Assembly: GCA_005406025.1 (NCBI GenBank)
Contig: BGZK01000106.1
Span: 1 to 64,000 of the forward strand
DNA from: Eumeta japonica
Lineage: Eukaryota > Arthropoda > Insecta > Lepidoptera > Psychidae
Length of the DNA stretch: 64,000 bases
Reading direction: 5' to 3'
Numbering within the stretch: position 1 is the first letter of the stretch; every line of letters begins with the position of its first letter. The notes under the pieces were generated by a model, which was not told where the DNA came from, did not search any database, and saw nothing but the letters and a program-made list of their open reading frames with translations. A program made the position numbers and the translations under genes. This document shows, in pieces, positions 55,140 through 64,000 of this stretch.

Positions 55140-56005
55140 TCTTTTTTCCCTAACTGAAAATTCTCTTGATAGAGAAGAATCTATGACTTCCGACGGGCAA
55201 AGTTATAGTTAATTCTTCAATATATTTTGAATATTTGTTTCACAACCAGTAAAACAAACCGGTGCACAACATGCGAGTCTTTATTTTCATTTCTACAACC
55301 ATCCACGAAGAGTCTTAGAGATGTAGTTCTGGTAAATTACAATTAATCTAATCGACAAACAAGAAAATAAATTAATCTACCTAACAGATCCTTTGGTGGT
55401 CGGATTATATCCATACTTAAAACTAAGACAATTTTCTTTTAATTTCATAAGGAGAGCACATAGAGACCTAACTGTTGCGAATAGTACGACTCTTGAAGTT
55501 GGTGAATTTGTTGCATGTTAAAGCAAAAATGTGAGTGCGTGCGAATATATACCTTTATTAATTTGTACGAGCCATTAAATTTTAGCTTATGTATTTTAAC
55601 TTTTTGATTATATTTTTACTTTCAATATTGTTTTTCAATAGAAACGCAAGTACCTAAATACGTCTGTGGCCGGAGAAGAAACATATTGAACTCTGTCTCG
55701 AACACGCGTCTAAACAATATATTCTTCAGGCACGTCTTTGAAGTACTTGATTAATAGTAGAGTATAAACTATTATTTTTTTTACATTAAACTTACAGCTT
55801 TAGTTACAGCTGAAAAATAATAGCATATATGCTTTGATTTATTTCGGTTGTAGTGCAACCTTATTGTCATTAGTCAAACGCTAGACACGTTTTGTAGCCT
55901 ATAATTTTATTATTGTTTTGGTTACAGCTTCGATTTTATTAGGAATTTTGTTTTTGAAGCCACCCTAACCGAAGCAATTATATAACTAGTTATTAACGAC
56001 AGACC
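55140..56005. other. AT-rich spacer, nothing recognised
   Basis: May include eroded upstream BEL/Pao sequence on the minus strand. Otherwise nothing. Confidence 0.35.
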
Positions 56006-56014
56006 ACAAAAAAA

Positions 56015-56800
56015 GTATTGGTCGCACCTTCAAGCAAGTGTCGGATTGCGAGAGAATTAATCTTGTCTAGTTTTACCCTAGAATGTCATTACTTTGTCTG
56101 TTTACTCCTAAAAAAATATTTTTCTATCTTCAGTAGCTCTCATACATTTATGTCACATCAAAGATCCTTGGTGTTCGTGTATCGAAAAGGGTTCGTTTCG
56201 AGATCATCTGGAGAATAAAATGGAGCTAGATTCTAAAAAACTCGGTGTGTTTAATAGAGCACAGTACTTCAAGTCGGGCCATCACCTTTTACTTTACAAG
56301 CTACAGATCGAACCACATCAGCAATACTATCGTCTCCCCTAGGCTGGGGCACTCCAATTCCAACTCCAAGTACAAAATTCCTGCCTCTAGACCACATCTA
56401 ACGTTTCGAATCTTTGGCGACCCTGTAGTATTCGGTCAACTTGAACCGTAGGCTTTGCAAAGAAATGTAGTATCTCTGCGCATGATTAATACTATGGGGA
56501 GTGCTCAAATTATTAAATTTTGTTCCTGCCGCTGAAGTCTGTGCTCGTTCTGCTCATCGAAAATACCATCATCACCGTCGCGATGACTGTCGTCTTACCA
56601 TCGTCCTCTTTATGCGTACTTTTCTGCCACATACGGCAAAAAGAGTTATCTACGAAGGTTCTTTAAAAAAAATGTATTCTAAATATTCTATAACCTGTAT
56701 GAAAGACCGGCAGCGCACTAGGGGCTTCCTTGGAATTGCAGGTGTTTATTGGTGGCGTGGGTCACGGTGACCCCCATACTTGTTTTGTTCGTTTTTCTCG
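56015..56800 (+). mobile_element. Jockey-like LINE, RT C-terminal third, decayed
   Basis: Plus-strand pieces follow the family order: 'KVSDCERINLV' (about 56035), 'FRDHLENKMELDSKKLGVFN' (about 56200-56255), 'RAQYFKSGHHLLLYKLQIEP' (about 56258-56320, one shift), a degraded 'LWSGAPQYQL' region, 'SIRRAVRIVGDPV-LADQLEP'-like 'FGDPVVFGQLEP' (56410-56448), and finally 'MKDRQRTRGFLGIAGVYWWR' (56699-56758). Corresponding family phrases are 'HLEGKAKLASKKLGVLNRA' and 'LKGRQRT'. 5'-truncated with stops and shifts. Confidence 0.75.
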
Positions 56801-56804
56801 TTAT

Positions 56805-57660
56805 GCTCTTTTACTTTTTTGAAATTCCTCAAAGATAACTTTGTAACTTCCTCTAATACTCATGCGTGTATACTACTAAGAGAGGTAGCTTATTTCTAAA
56901 TATTGTACTATATGGAATCCCTATGCGTAAATCTTATTCACACTTAACCGTTTCATTTCTATACAAACTTTTTTTTAAATAAATGTAGCTTTAATATTTT
57001 ATAGTTAGAATGAAAACTTTTTTGCTTATCCGAAGAGCAGTAAATGGTATTATAAATAATATAATTAGTATAGTCCATTCGTATTGTACTAAAAAAAAAT
57101 CAAAGATTTAAAATACCTTTTTAAATGGACACAAATTTAACATTTATTATTAAAATATTATATAAGTCTGTGGTGTATTCAAAACAGAACAATCTATTTA
57201 TTAAAATATGTACAGCTGATATAAATTGAAACCTTGTCTGACACTCTGTCCATAATAGGGTTTCAATTGTCCAAATATTTTTTTGAGTACCACAAATTTC
57301 TAGAGCATTTATTAATTAAATTAGAGTAAGGGCCTCTTCTATTACCTAATTTTAGACTCATTTTTGACTAAAAATCATTTTTAAATTTAATTTTTCGTTC
57401 CACGTCTGCCTTTTAACGGGTTTTAGTCCGAATAACCGTTAAAAGCAGAAAGCGGAAATCAAATTCTATTTTAAAATTTGTTAAATGTTTGTTTAAAAGA
57501 AGGTGGCGGAAGAGGCATTGTGTATTGAGATATATGCACCTACGAATAGTTGCAAGCCAGATACCACATTATAGGAGTACATATTAAATATCATAAAAAC
57601 TGTTAGACACTTAGGAGAGAGGGAATTCCGTGTCAATTAATGGTCAAGATTTTTAGTGTC
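56805..57660. other. AT-rich spacer, nothing recognised
   Basis: No supported feature. Confidence 0.4.
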
Positions 57661-57664
57661 TCCA

Positions 57665-58345
57665 TCCAGTGTTCAATACATGTTACTTGGGACAAGAAAA
57701 GAAGTTTTTATCCATCGGCAAAGACTTTCTGGCTGAATCAAAATGTCATTCCCTGGTCAACATCATGTATTTATTAAATCTCTTTAACAGACTTCATCGC
57801 TTTTATGACGTCGAAAATTCGCAGCCCATCGCAGCGTATTTTCCGTGCAACTTTGTACCGCGTACATTAAAACGGTGGAATGAACTGCCATCAGAGATGT
57901 TTACGAGCAAATGCGACGTTGGGACCTTCAAGGGAATGGTGCAAGTCTCTTTTAAGGGGCCGTAACACGTGGGCAACACCCTCGTTGTTACGGACCTGCC
58001 TGCCTGGTGATTGTTGTAGGTAGGATTGCCAACCGTACTCTAAAATAGAGTATTGTACTCTATATCATGTAGGCGTACTCTATAATCTATAACACTAATA
58101 GAGTACGATAAAATGCTCTGGTTTTTTGTTTTGTGCTATGTTGTTAATTGATGGAAAAAGTATCAAAAAATACCTTTTTGAAAATTTTAAATGAATGATA
58201 CTTTTTTTTACAAATCCGTACTCTTTATTTACCTCCCTTAAAATCAGACATACTCTATTTCTTTTAATAAAAGTTGGTTACCCTAGTTGTAGGTCACATT
58301 CTCGTTTATTCGCTCCATTATAGATAAAAAATAATAATAACATTG
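57665..58345 (+). mobile_element. Jockey/CR1-like LINE 3' end with a nested MITE
   Basis: The 98-codon open piece (57669-57962) ends 'FVPRTLKRWNELPSEMFTSK', then 'CDVGTFKGMVQVSFKGP', corresponding to the LINE tail 'FIPRTARLWNELPSEVFP--CDVGTFKRRVHKFLKG'. The 3' untranslated part continues to 58020, is interrupted by the MITE, and resumes at 58294 through 'TTCGCTCCATTATAGATAAA' to an (ATAATA) tail at about 58340. An ordinary 5'-truncated LINE insertion. Confidence 0.75.
58021..58285. mobile_element. hAT-type MITE, 265 bp, exact 8-bp target duplication
   Basis: The left end TAGGATTGCCAACCG and the reverse complement of the right end TAGGGTAACCAACTT form imperfect inverted repeats extended by 'TAGAGTA' words on both sides. 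GTTGTAGG flanks both ends exactly (58013-58020 and 58286-58293). The interior is AT-rich and noncoding and contains many 'TACTCT/AGAGTA' words. Inserted in the 3' untranslated region of the LINE. Confidence 0.85.
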
Positions 58346-58499
58346 TTTTTCAATACACAATCACATATCTATTTTCTAGGTTTCTGATGGAGATATTTCC
58401 TTAAAATAATTATTACGAAGGGCAACAAAAAGAAAACGAGTACAATGTATTTTTTTTAATGATAGTATTTTTCCTAAACGCATTAACTAATCATCAAGT

Positions 58500-58645
58500 A
58501 AACAAATATTATAATGACGACATCGCAACGACCCCGCCGCGCGTCGACAAATATGCCGGCGATTACGGGCAAACGTAACGCCAACAATTACATCGTCCGC
58601 GAGGGGGCGCCGCTGCGGACCTCGGCTCCTCTGCAAATCATTCAA
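58500..58645. promoter_or_regulatory. CpG-rich patch with a CTCF-like core
   Basis: 'CGACCCCGCCGCGCGTCGAC' and AGGGGGCGC (58602-58610) within 'GTCCGCGAGGGGGCGCCGCT'. Noncoding. Confidence 0.3.
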
Positions 58646-58839
58646 TATACTCTCCTACACAATCACAGAAATGAACACTTCCATTTGGAATGAAAGAGGT
58701 GTCAAAGATCGAATTTATACTTAATCCGTATGAAATAGGGGAACGGATTCGTCGCTCTGACATCGCGTATTAAACCCTATAACATATACGAATAAGGTTC
58801 GTTATATTCGAAACGTTTTATACGACGTTGTAACAGCAA

Positions 58840-59045
58840 TCGCGTCTCGAAATGCGCACGCACGTAAGTGCCCATTGTGGCGACAGATGGTCCGTTCGAG
58901 TACGGTCTCGAAACGTCGGATCTCGCCGTCGGCGGCGCGCGCGGCGCGGCGCTCGACCCGCCCGCCCTCTCGCGGTCCGTTTAGGGCGTTTTTCGTTCGG
59001 GCGCCCGGCGGAGCTATCTTTTTAATGGGAGTGCTTTCATAAAAG
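58840..59045. promoter_or_regulatory. Strongly CpG-rich patch
   Basis: 'GGCGGCGCGCGCGGCGCGGC' plus 'GCTCGACCCGCCCGCCCTC' (58930-58975), then 'GGGCGCCCGGCGG'. The 60-codon frame that follows (59051-59233) is basic then hydrophobic and not recognisable. Promoter-like composition, but no transcript evidence. Confidence 0.3.
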
Positions 59046-59049
59046 CCAG

Positions 59050-59500
59050 TATGAAGATGAATCGTCGAGTGTTTAAAAAAGTAATTCGCAGGCGAAGCGT
59101 GCGGGCCCCCCTCGAGCTGATTTTTTTTATTACTGTAATAATTAAGGTTTTTTTTTTTTCATTTATGCTCGTATCGGTTTTCATGTATTTAATAGAGGAA
59201 AATGGGTTTATTTCGCGGGAACTATACGAATAAAAGCCGCAAATTTTTTGTTATTTATTTTTTAAAGAGAAATATCTGAAGAATCTAGAATATCATACAT
59301 ATTATTTCTTAATCCAATTGATTTAGTTATATATAAAATTTTACTAAATTCATGTATTTAGAAAGAACTTCTAAATAAGAACCATTGTAAAAAAAAGTAT
59401 GTATTACTGTAACTTGTAGTCACAACTTAGAAAATATTACGCCATCATCTTTCATCGAAGAAAAACGGACGGGCAACAATATCGAAATAGATTGAAACGT
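59050..59500. other. AT-rich spacer
   Basis: Nothing recognised apart from an unsupported 60-codon frame at 59051-59233. Confidence 0.35.
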
Positions 59501-59509
59501 CAAGCGGAC

Positions 59510-59790
59510 CCATCGAGCTATCAAAGCGAACGCGCCCGCGCCACCCCCGCCTAGCCGCTATCACCAAATTAAAAGTTATATTCGGCCATCAGAATTAACC
59601 CCCGGCACGGCGACCGCACCGCGGCCGCCGCCCTAATAAAAAGCACGAAATAAACGAATTGAAAATATATGTTTATGCCATTAGGTCGCCGGCCATTAGC
59701 CGGTCTCGCGGGTGTAATGCCAAACGAGAGCAGACCTAATGTTCTGCCGGCCGACCGTCAAAGGCCAGCTAGTCGACAGATGTGATGGCT
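59510..59790. promoter_or_regulatory. CpG-rich block with paired CATTAG sites
   Basis: Two GC-rich cores (59525-59640 and 59685-59775). CATTAGGTC (59679-59687) is the exact complement of GACCTAATG (59733-59741), and a second CCATTAG lies between them (about 59693), flanked by 'GCCGGCC' words. Several homeodomain-like ATTAG sites in a GC-rich setting suggest a regulatory element. No frame. Confidence 0.3.
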
Positions 59791-59794
59791 CGAA

Positions 59795-61510
59795 TACGGA
59801 ACGGTAATTTGTACCTACATCGATTTAATTCTTAATAGTGTATAGGGTTAGATGATGTTGGGTCAGACATGTATCGTCCCACCGCTAAGCCGTATCATTC
59901 CATAATTTTTAATTTGAAATTAAGGAGTGTTGCTGCTAAGAAATGATAGCCGAATGGCAAGAGAGTTTAATTGTAACCAAAGTGGTTTTTTAACCAACAT
60001 CGAAGTAATTAAATTTCTGTATGTCTCGAAATGCATGACAAGTTCTCACTCAGGGGCGTGACATTCTTACCGTAGTCGTAAGAAAATATAAATAGTAAAC
60101 TCCATTTTGTTTGCATATTTTAGATCTAAGAGCTTAAGGTTAAACTCTTAAGTCTAAAGAAAGATTTACATGTGTTGGTGTTAATTTATAAGCACATCAA
60201 GGAGAGACTTATTTTAAATGACATTTTTTAGAGATTTTTGAAGTTATACTTCTTAAGACGCGTTATGAAAAAATGATGAGAGTGAAATTTTAGGATTGTG
60301 TAACATGAATTTAACAGGTTGAAGCTGCCCGTTTCGAATTCGAATTTCGAATAAGGAGAGAATTTATGTTACACACACTATTTTTTATTTATTTATAATG
60401 AGTAACTCATAATTGTATCATACGGAATGAAACACAAATATTAATGGTGTAACACATTTATATATTTAACAATTTTAACAGCAGCATTGCATAAATCGCG
60501 ATAATTAGGAAAAACGTATTTATAGTAATATAGATCCTTATAGATAGATAGACAGATATGGATCCTTACACCACAACTTCATTTCAATCTCTATGCTGAA
60601 ATTTGTTCATAAATGCAATTCAGAGGTTGAATCCCTTTATGCTGAAAACTTAATGAAGCTATAGTTGTCTACTCCTTTGTGCGGACAAAATCGCCCCAAC
60701 GTTAAGTTCTAGCAGCCGAGAGGGTCGGATTTCGCGCCATTTGGGCAACCGGTCGTGTAATAGGCCTTAATGCTTTGGGAGGTACTTGCTCCTCATAACT
60801 GAGATAGCAGTTAAATAAACATTTGCATCTATATCTGGTTCGAGAGTAAGTTATTAAATATAGCAAATTACGTATTATTTCTTTTCATATTAATTCTAGC
60901 AACGTTCTTGTGACATTTTTTATCATCCTATTGTTGAAATAAAACCTATCAACCCTTTTTTTTCTGAAAACATCTAACTTAATATGACAAACACTTGTCT
61001 TTTTAATAATATAAATGACAGAACAAATTTTTTCACCGACATTACTTTATAAATGGACTCCTTTGAAATCTATTACGTTATTAGTTTGTTCACTTGTGTT
61101 TGCATAAGATTTCTCTATAGTTAATGGACAAAAGAGAATGCGAAATTTATTATGGGAGATAATTGATATAATAGTATTGTTGCAAACTACGCTCATAAAT
61201 AAAATAATTAAATTGCTTAATAATTCAACCTAAATAAGATTCGATAATAATAGTTCTAAACGTTTTCTTTACATTTTTATCGTTTTTTTTTTAATTTTAA
61301 ACTCTTTTCAATTGCTTAGAATGTTTAGATTGCAAAAAATATTGTGTGTTTACATTGAACGTAACATGTTTACGTCTTGTTTTTATAAACGATTTATAGT
61401 TTTTTTTGCATTAGGAAAATTTTTGAAACTGCTAGTCAAGTCTCCTTCTTGTTTAGAATAATTTTGCTAAACAAATCATAGTCATTGAAGTAGTTGTTCC
61501 AGAGAAAATA
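59795..61510. other. Mostly AT-rich spacer; small CpG patch near 60.7 kb
   Basis: 60680-60755 is CpG-enriched ('AGCCGAGAGGGTCGG', 'GCGCCATTTGGGC', including a GCCAT core). (GATA)-like run at about 60541-60556. Otherwise nothing recognised. Confidence 0.35.
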
Positions 61511-61524
61511 GGCCATCTTACGAG

Positions 61525-61640
61525 ATACATCCTTAGGTGATGCGTGCAACGCACGTCGCCACAGGTTGACGCGTTGCGGATGGCAGCGCGCGGTTAACGA
61601 CCAGACACGCGGCTTTAGACGTTTAGGTATTACGTTATAA
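61525..61640. promoter_or_regulatory. Small CpG-rich patch
   Basis: 'GCGTGCAACGCACGTCGCC', 'GACGCGTTGCGGATGG' and 'GCGCGCGGTTAACG', noncoding, between AT-rich flanks. Confidence 0.25.
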
Positions 61641-61927
61641 AGTGTTATGTTTATGTTATTGGCATTTTTGAAACTAAGATTGTGTGTGATTAATATTTAA
61701 CTGTTTAATAACAATGCCCTTAACTGCTATGTAAAAATGACTTATCGTTGGAAACTTTGCAGAGGTGATTTTGCAGCTTGCGAGTCCGTAAGTTGCGTTA
61801 AGTATTGTTTACATGATAATTTGGCTTAGTTTGCCTTGTTTGTTTAGAGGTAAGTGGAATACATGCAGAAAATCGGAGATTAAAGTAATAATACCTTCGG
61901 ATACCAATACTTCGCTTCGTGCAATGC

Positions 61928-61965
61928 GCGGCGCGTGGGAACGCGCCTTTGCTCCCACGCGCCGC
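61928..61965. repeat. Perfect 13-bp GC-rich hairpin
   Basis: GCGGCGCGTGGGA (61928-61940) and its exact complement TCCCACGCGCCGC (61953-61965) enclose a 12-nt loop (ACGCGCCTTTGC). It stands alone in AT-rich DNA inside an otherwise unremarkable 85-codon frame. Function unknown. Confidence 0.75.
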
Positions 61966-61969
61966 AGGA

Positions 61970-63450
61970 TATTAACTTTATTAATTTATGTTATATATAA
62001 GCAATTTTCAATAATATATTTTCGTTATGCTACTTTGGCAAAGTTGTTTTTAAAAAGGAGGAGATTATGAACATTTGCGAAAAGATGCATAATCGATTCC
62101 ATCCTGTATGTCAAGGTTCTAATGCTAACAAGTCATTTAAATTCAACAAAACTGTTATTTTTGCTACCACTGTGTTCATAAGTTGAATACGATCAAATAA
62201 AAATGTTAAAGTGGTTTCATAGTAAATTATTGCGTATAGATTTTACTGAATATGTTCTAGTCGGGTATTATTACCGTTTTTGTAATGGTTCCATTGTGAC
62301 CATCGATGAAAAAATAATGTAGTCATAGAAGGGACATTGGCGATACTTCTATAGGAAAACTTTGAATACGCGCGTTTCTAATTGATGTCTAGTCATGCTT
62401 AGCCGTTAATACGCCTAGACGTAATCGTCTACTTTGGTCGAGTGTGACTTTTTGGAGAAAAATTGTTCTAATTTTCTTAAAAATATGAGGATGGGTTATT
62501 AGATTCGGAATGACGTAAAAAAACATTAACAAGATTTTTTACTCAGACAAAAATTGCAATTGTTATTAACAAAAAACAAAAAAAAAAATAAAAAGGAGAG
62601 AAGTTCACATGTTTGGCAATAATTCGAAATCTAAAAGTAAAAGCAGGTACTAAAAAAAATCTTAAACAGAAGAAAATTATCTAAAAAAGAGTTTTGCCAC
62701 TCGGGACTTTCTCTCTATTATTTATAATTTCAATTTAACATTCAAAATAGAGTTACATGCGATTGTAGAAGTACGAGAACGCCTCCTCTAGAGAATACAG
62801 CACTTAAGTATTTATGAATGTATCTGTGTATTTTATTTTAGTTTTAAGCGTAGGGCACTTCTAAGTGTCTTAAATTTTACACTCAAATATTACACTTTAC
62901 TAACTGTTGTCCGCGACGGTTTTCGCGTTGTGAATATGAAACATAACAATGCTTTAAGTAGACATGAAATATGCACATCATTTCTTTGTTGTCTTTTATC
63001 AACCATAGAAAATATTAGATGTCATATCATGGAGTCTTCTTCGAATCCACAATGTTTATTGCTCGATTACTTTTCTTTACCATGGACTTTATTTATTTAA
63101 AACATTAAGGATGTTATGAGTAATTGAACACATTTTTTTTCTGTGTCACTAGCGCTGTCAAAAAATCTAACGTCAGGTAGATAGCATTTGTTAAGGTCTT
63201 TTCAGTAGGTACCTACTTCAAATTAGAGAGTGGGAAAAAATTGAATTTGCTGTTTGCCCAGGCCCTGGTTAATGTAGTATGATAAGTTTTGTCCTAAGTT
63301 AAGCAGTAGATGTGTCTTAAGTAAAGCTAATGCAAGACTAAAAGTTTTTTAAAGTCAGTCCATTAGTTTTTGAATTGTGTTTGAAGAAACAAACACACAC
63401 ACATACAGAAAGACGAAAATTTTAAAAGAAACGAGAGGGACCAGTGTTAT
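61970..63450. other. AT-rich spacer; repeat-like tail near 63.35 kb
   Basis: 63340-63425 ('AGTCAGTCCATTAGTTTTTG', 'AAACACACACACATACAG', 'AAAATTTTAAAAG') looks like the terminus of a dispersed insect repeat. Nothing else recognised. Confidence 0.35.
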
Positions 63451-63452
63451 TC

Positions 63453-63454
<2 letters not shown>

Positions 63455-63485
<31 letters not shown>
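63455..63485. repeat. (AT)n microsatellite, 31 nt
   Basis: Longest pure AT run in the window, likely length-polymorphic. Confidence 0.95.
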
Positions 63486-63489
<4 letters not shown>

Positions 63490-63639
63490 ATGCTGCTTAT
63501 TCATTTATAAATGTGTCACATATTTTGAAAATTATTTTTCCTTTTAAAGTAGGCATGTTATATTTTTTTTAACTCTATCGATATAAGTGATAACCTTATA
63601 TTAGGTTGTTGTATTAGTTTTTTATATCACCCCCTTGCT

Positions 63640-63895
63640 GAGGCATACCTTCCCACAATCCTTTTATTTCATCGCTGTTGCGATGACAACGGCACTGACA
63701 ACTTAACGTGCTCTCTGAGGCACGGAGAGAGTGGCTTAACTTGACTTAAGTTAAAAAACCCATCGTACATGAGAGAGTGGTTTAATTTGACTTAAGTCAA
63801 AAAACCCGTCGGTCATGAGAGAATGACTCAATTTGACTTAAATTAAAAATCGCATTGGCGAATTCGTTCATGGTCAGGACCGAACCGGGTACTTT
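63640..63895 (-). repeat. tRNA-derived SINE with triplicated 46-bp core
   Basis: On the minus strand, 'GTACCCGGTTCGGTCC' (63875-63892) supplies the B box. The body contains 'CGTGCCTCAGAGAGCACGTT' (63697-63728), shared with the SINEs at 20.7 and 11.9 kb. The segment starting GAGAGAGTGG with TTTGACTTAA-T-AAAAA occurs three times at 63725, 63771 and 63817, each exactly 46 bp apart. Confidence 0.65.
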
Positions 63896-63899
63896 GACG

Positions 63900-64000
63900 T
63901 TTCTTTTACTGAAAATCTTGTGTGAATCTCCCCTGAAAGGCGTCAAAATCACGACATTATTGACGCCTGCTTTGGGAGGAATCCGTTCATTGAACCGCAA
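63900..64000. other. Window edge, unclassified
   Basis: Contains AGGCGTCA (63938-63945) complementary to TGACGCCT (63961-63968). The minus-strand frame reaching the window edge (67 codons) overlaps the SINE and is not supported as a gene. Confidence 0.3.

Overview
This window looks like AT-rich eukaryotic nuclear DNA from an insect, most likely a moth or butterfly (Lepidoptera). The inference rests on the repeat families: mariner (D,D34D) copies starting TTAGGTCGGGG, RTE- and Jockey/CR1-type LINE relics, a copia and a BEL/Pao relic, hAT elements, tRNA-derived SINEs, and the dispersed repeat ending in the 'GAACCCTCGGTGCGC...GCACTT...CCGG' motif that I associate with lepidopteran genomes. I found no intact host protein-coding exon, no rRNA and no functional tRNA gene. 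All longer open reading frames are short and are either parts of decayed transposons, low-complexity repeats, or chance frames in GC-rich patches.

Layout. 0.2-3.8 kb: two LINE relics, the second a nearly complete but broken endonuclease/reverse transcriptase unit. 4.1-4.8 kb: an unclassified repeat whose reverse-oriented twin lies at 39.7-40.4 kb. 6.9-7.1 kb: tandem repeat related to 45.8-46.4 kb. 8.1-9.3 kb: mariner. 10.8-14.3 kb: dispersed repeat and SINE pieces. 16.3-17.9 kb: a MITE and two repeat families, each with a second copy elsewhere (34.8 kb and 46.8 kb). 18.1-20.4 kb: a tandem array split by a hAT element with intact ends and an exact 8-bp target duplication. 20.7-24.8 kb: SINE and two minus-strand LINE tails. 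28.1-30.4 kb: a mariner 5' stump abutting a copia relic. 30.9-36.7 kb: foldback and dispersed repeats. 39.4-46.4 kb: repeat copy, second copy of the 1.4-kb LINE family, and an inverted pair at 42.7/44.2 kb. 48.6 kb: hAT-type MITE. 50-51 kb: mariner. 54.2-55.2 kb: mariner N-terminal relic next to a BEL/Pao tail. 56-58.4 kb: two LINE tails, the second carrying a hAT MITE with an exact 8-bp duplication. 63.6-63.9 kb: SINE with an internal triplication.

Scattered through this transposon graveyard are about fifteen short CpG-rich patches (for example 5.3, 11.7, 15.5, 23.9, 36.9, 40.7, 44.5, 52.1, 52.8, 58.6, 58.9, 59.6 kb). Several embed AT-rich homeodomain-like cores, CTCF-like cores or Pho/YY1-like GCCAT sites. 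The simplest reading is a long intron or intergenic regulatory domain of a gene outside the window. That is inference: conservation cannot be tested here. I see no novel multigene system. The most unusual items are the hAT element that appears to carry a non-transposon GC-rich segment, the repeat families present as widely separated opposite-oriented copies, the four-fold GAATATTC array, and the perfect GC hairpin at 61.93 kb.
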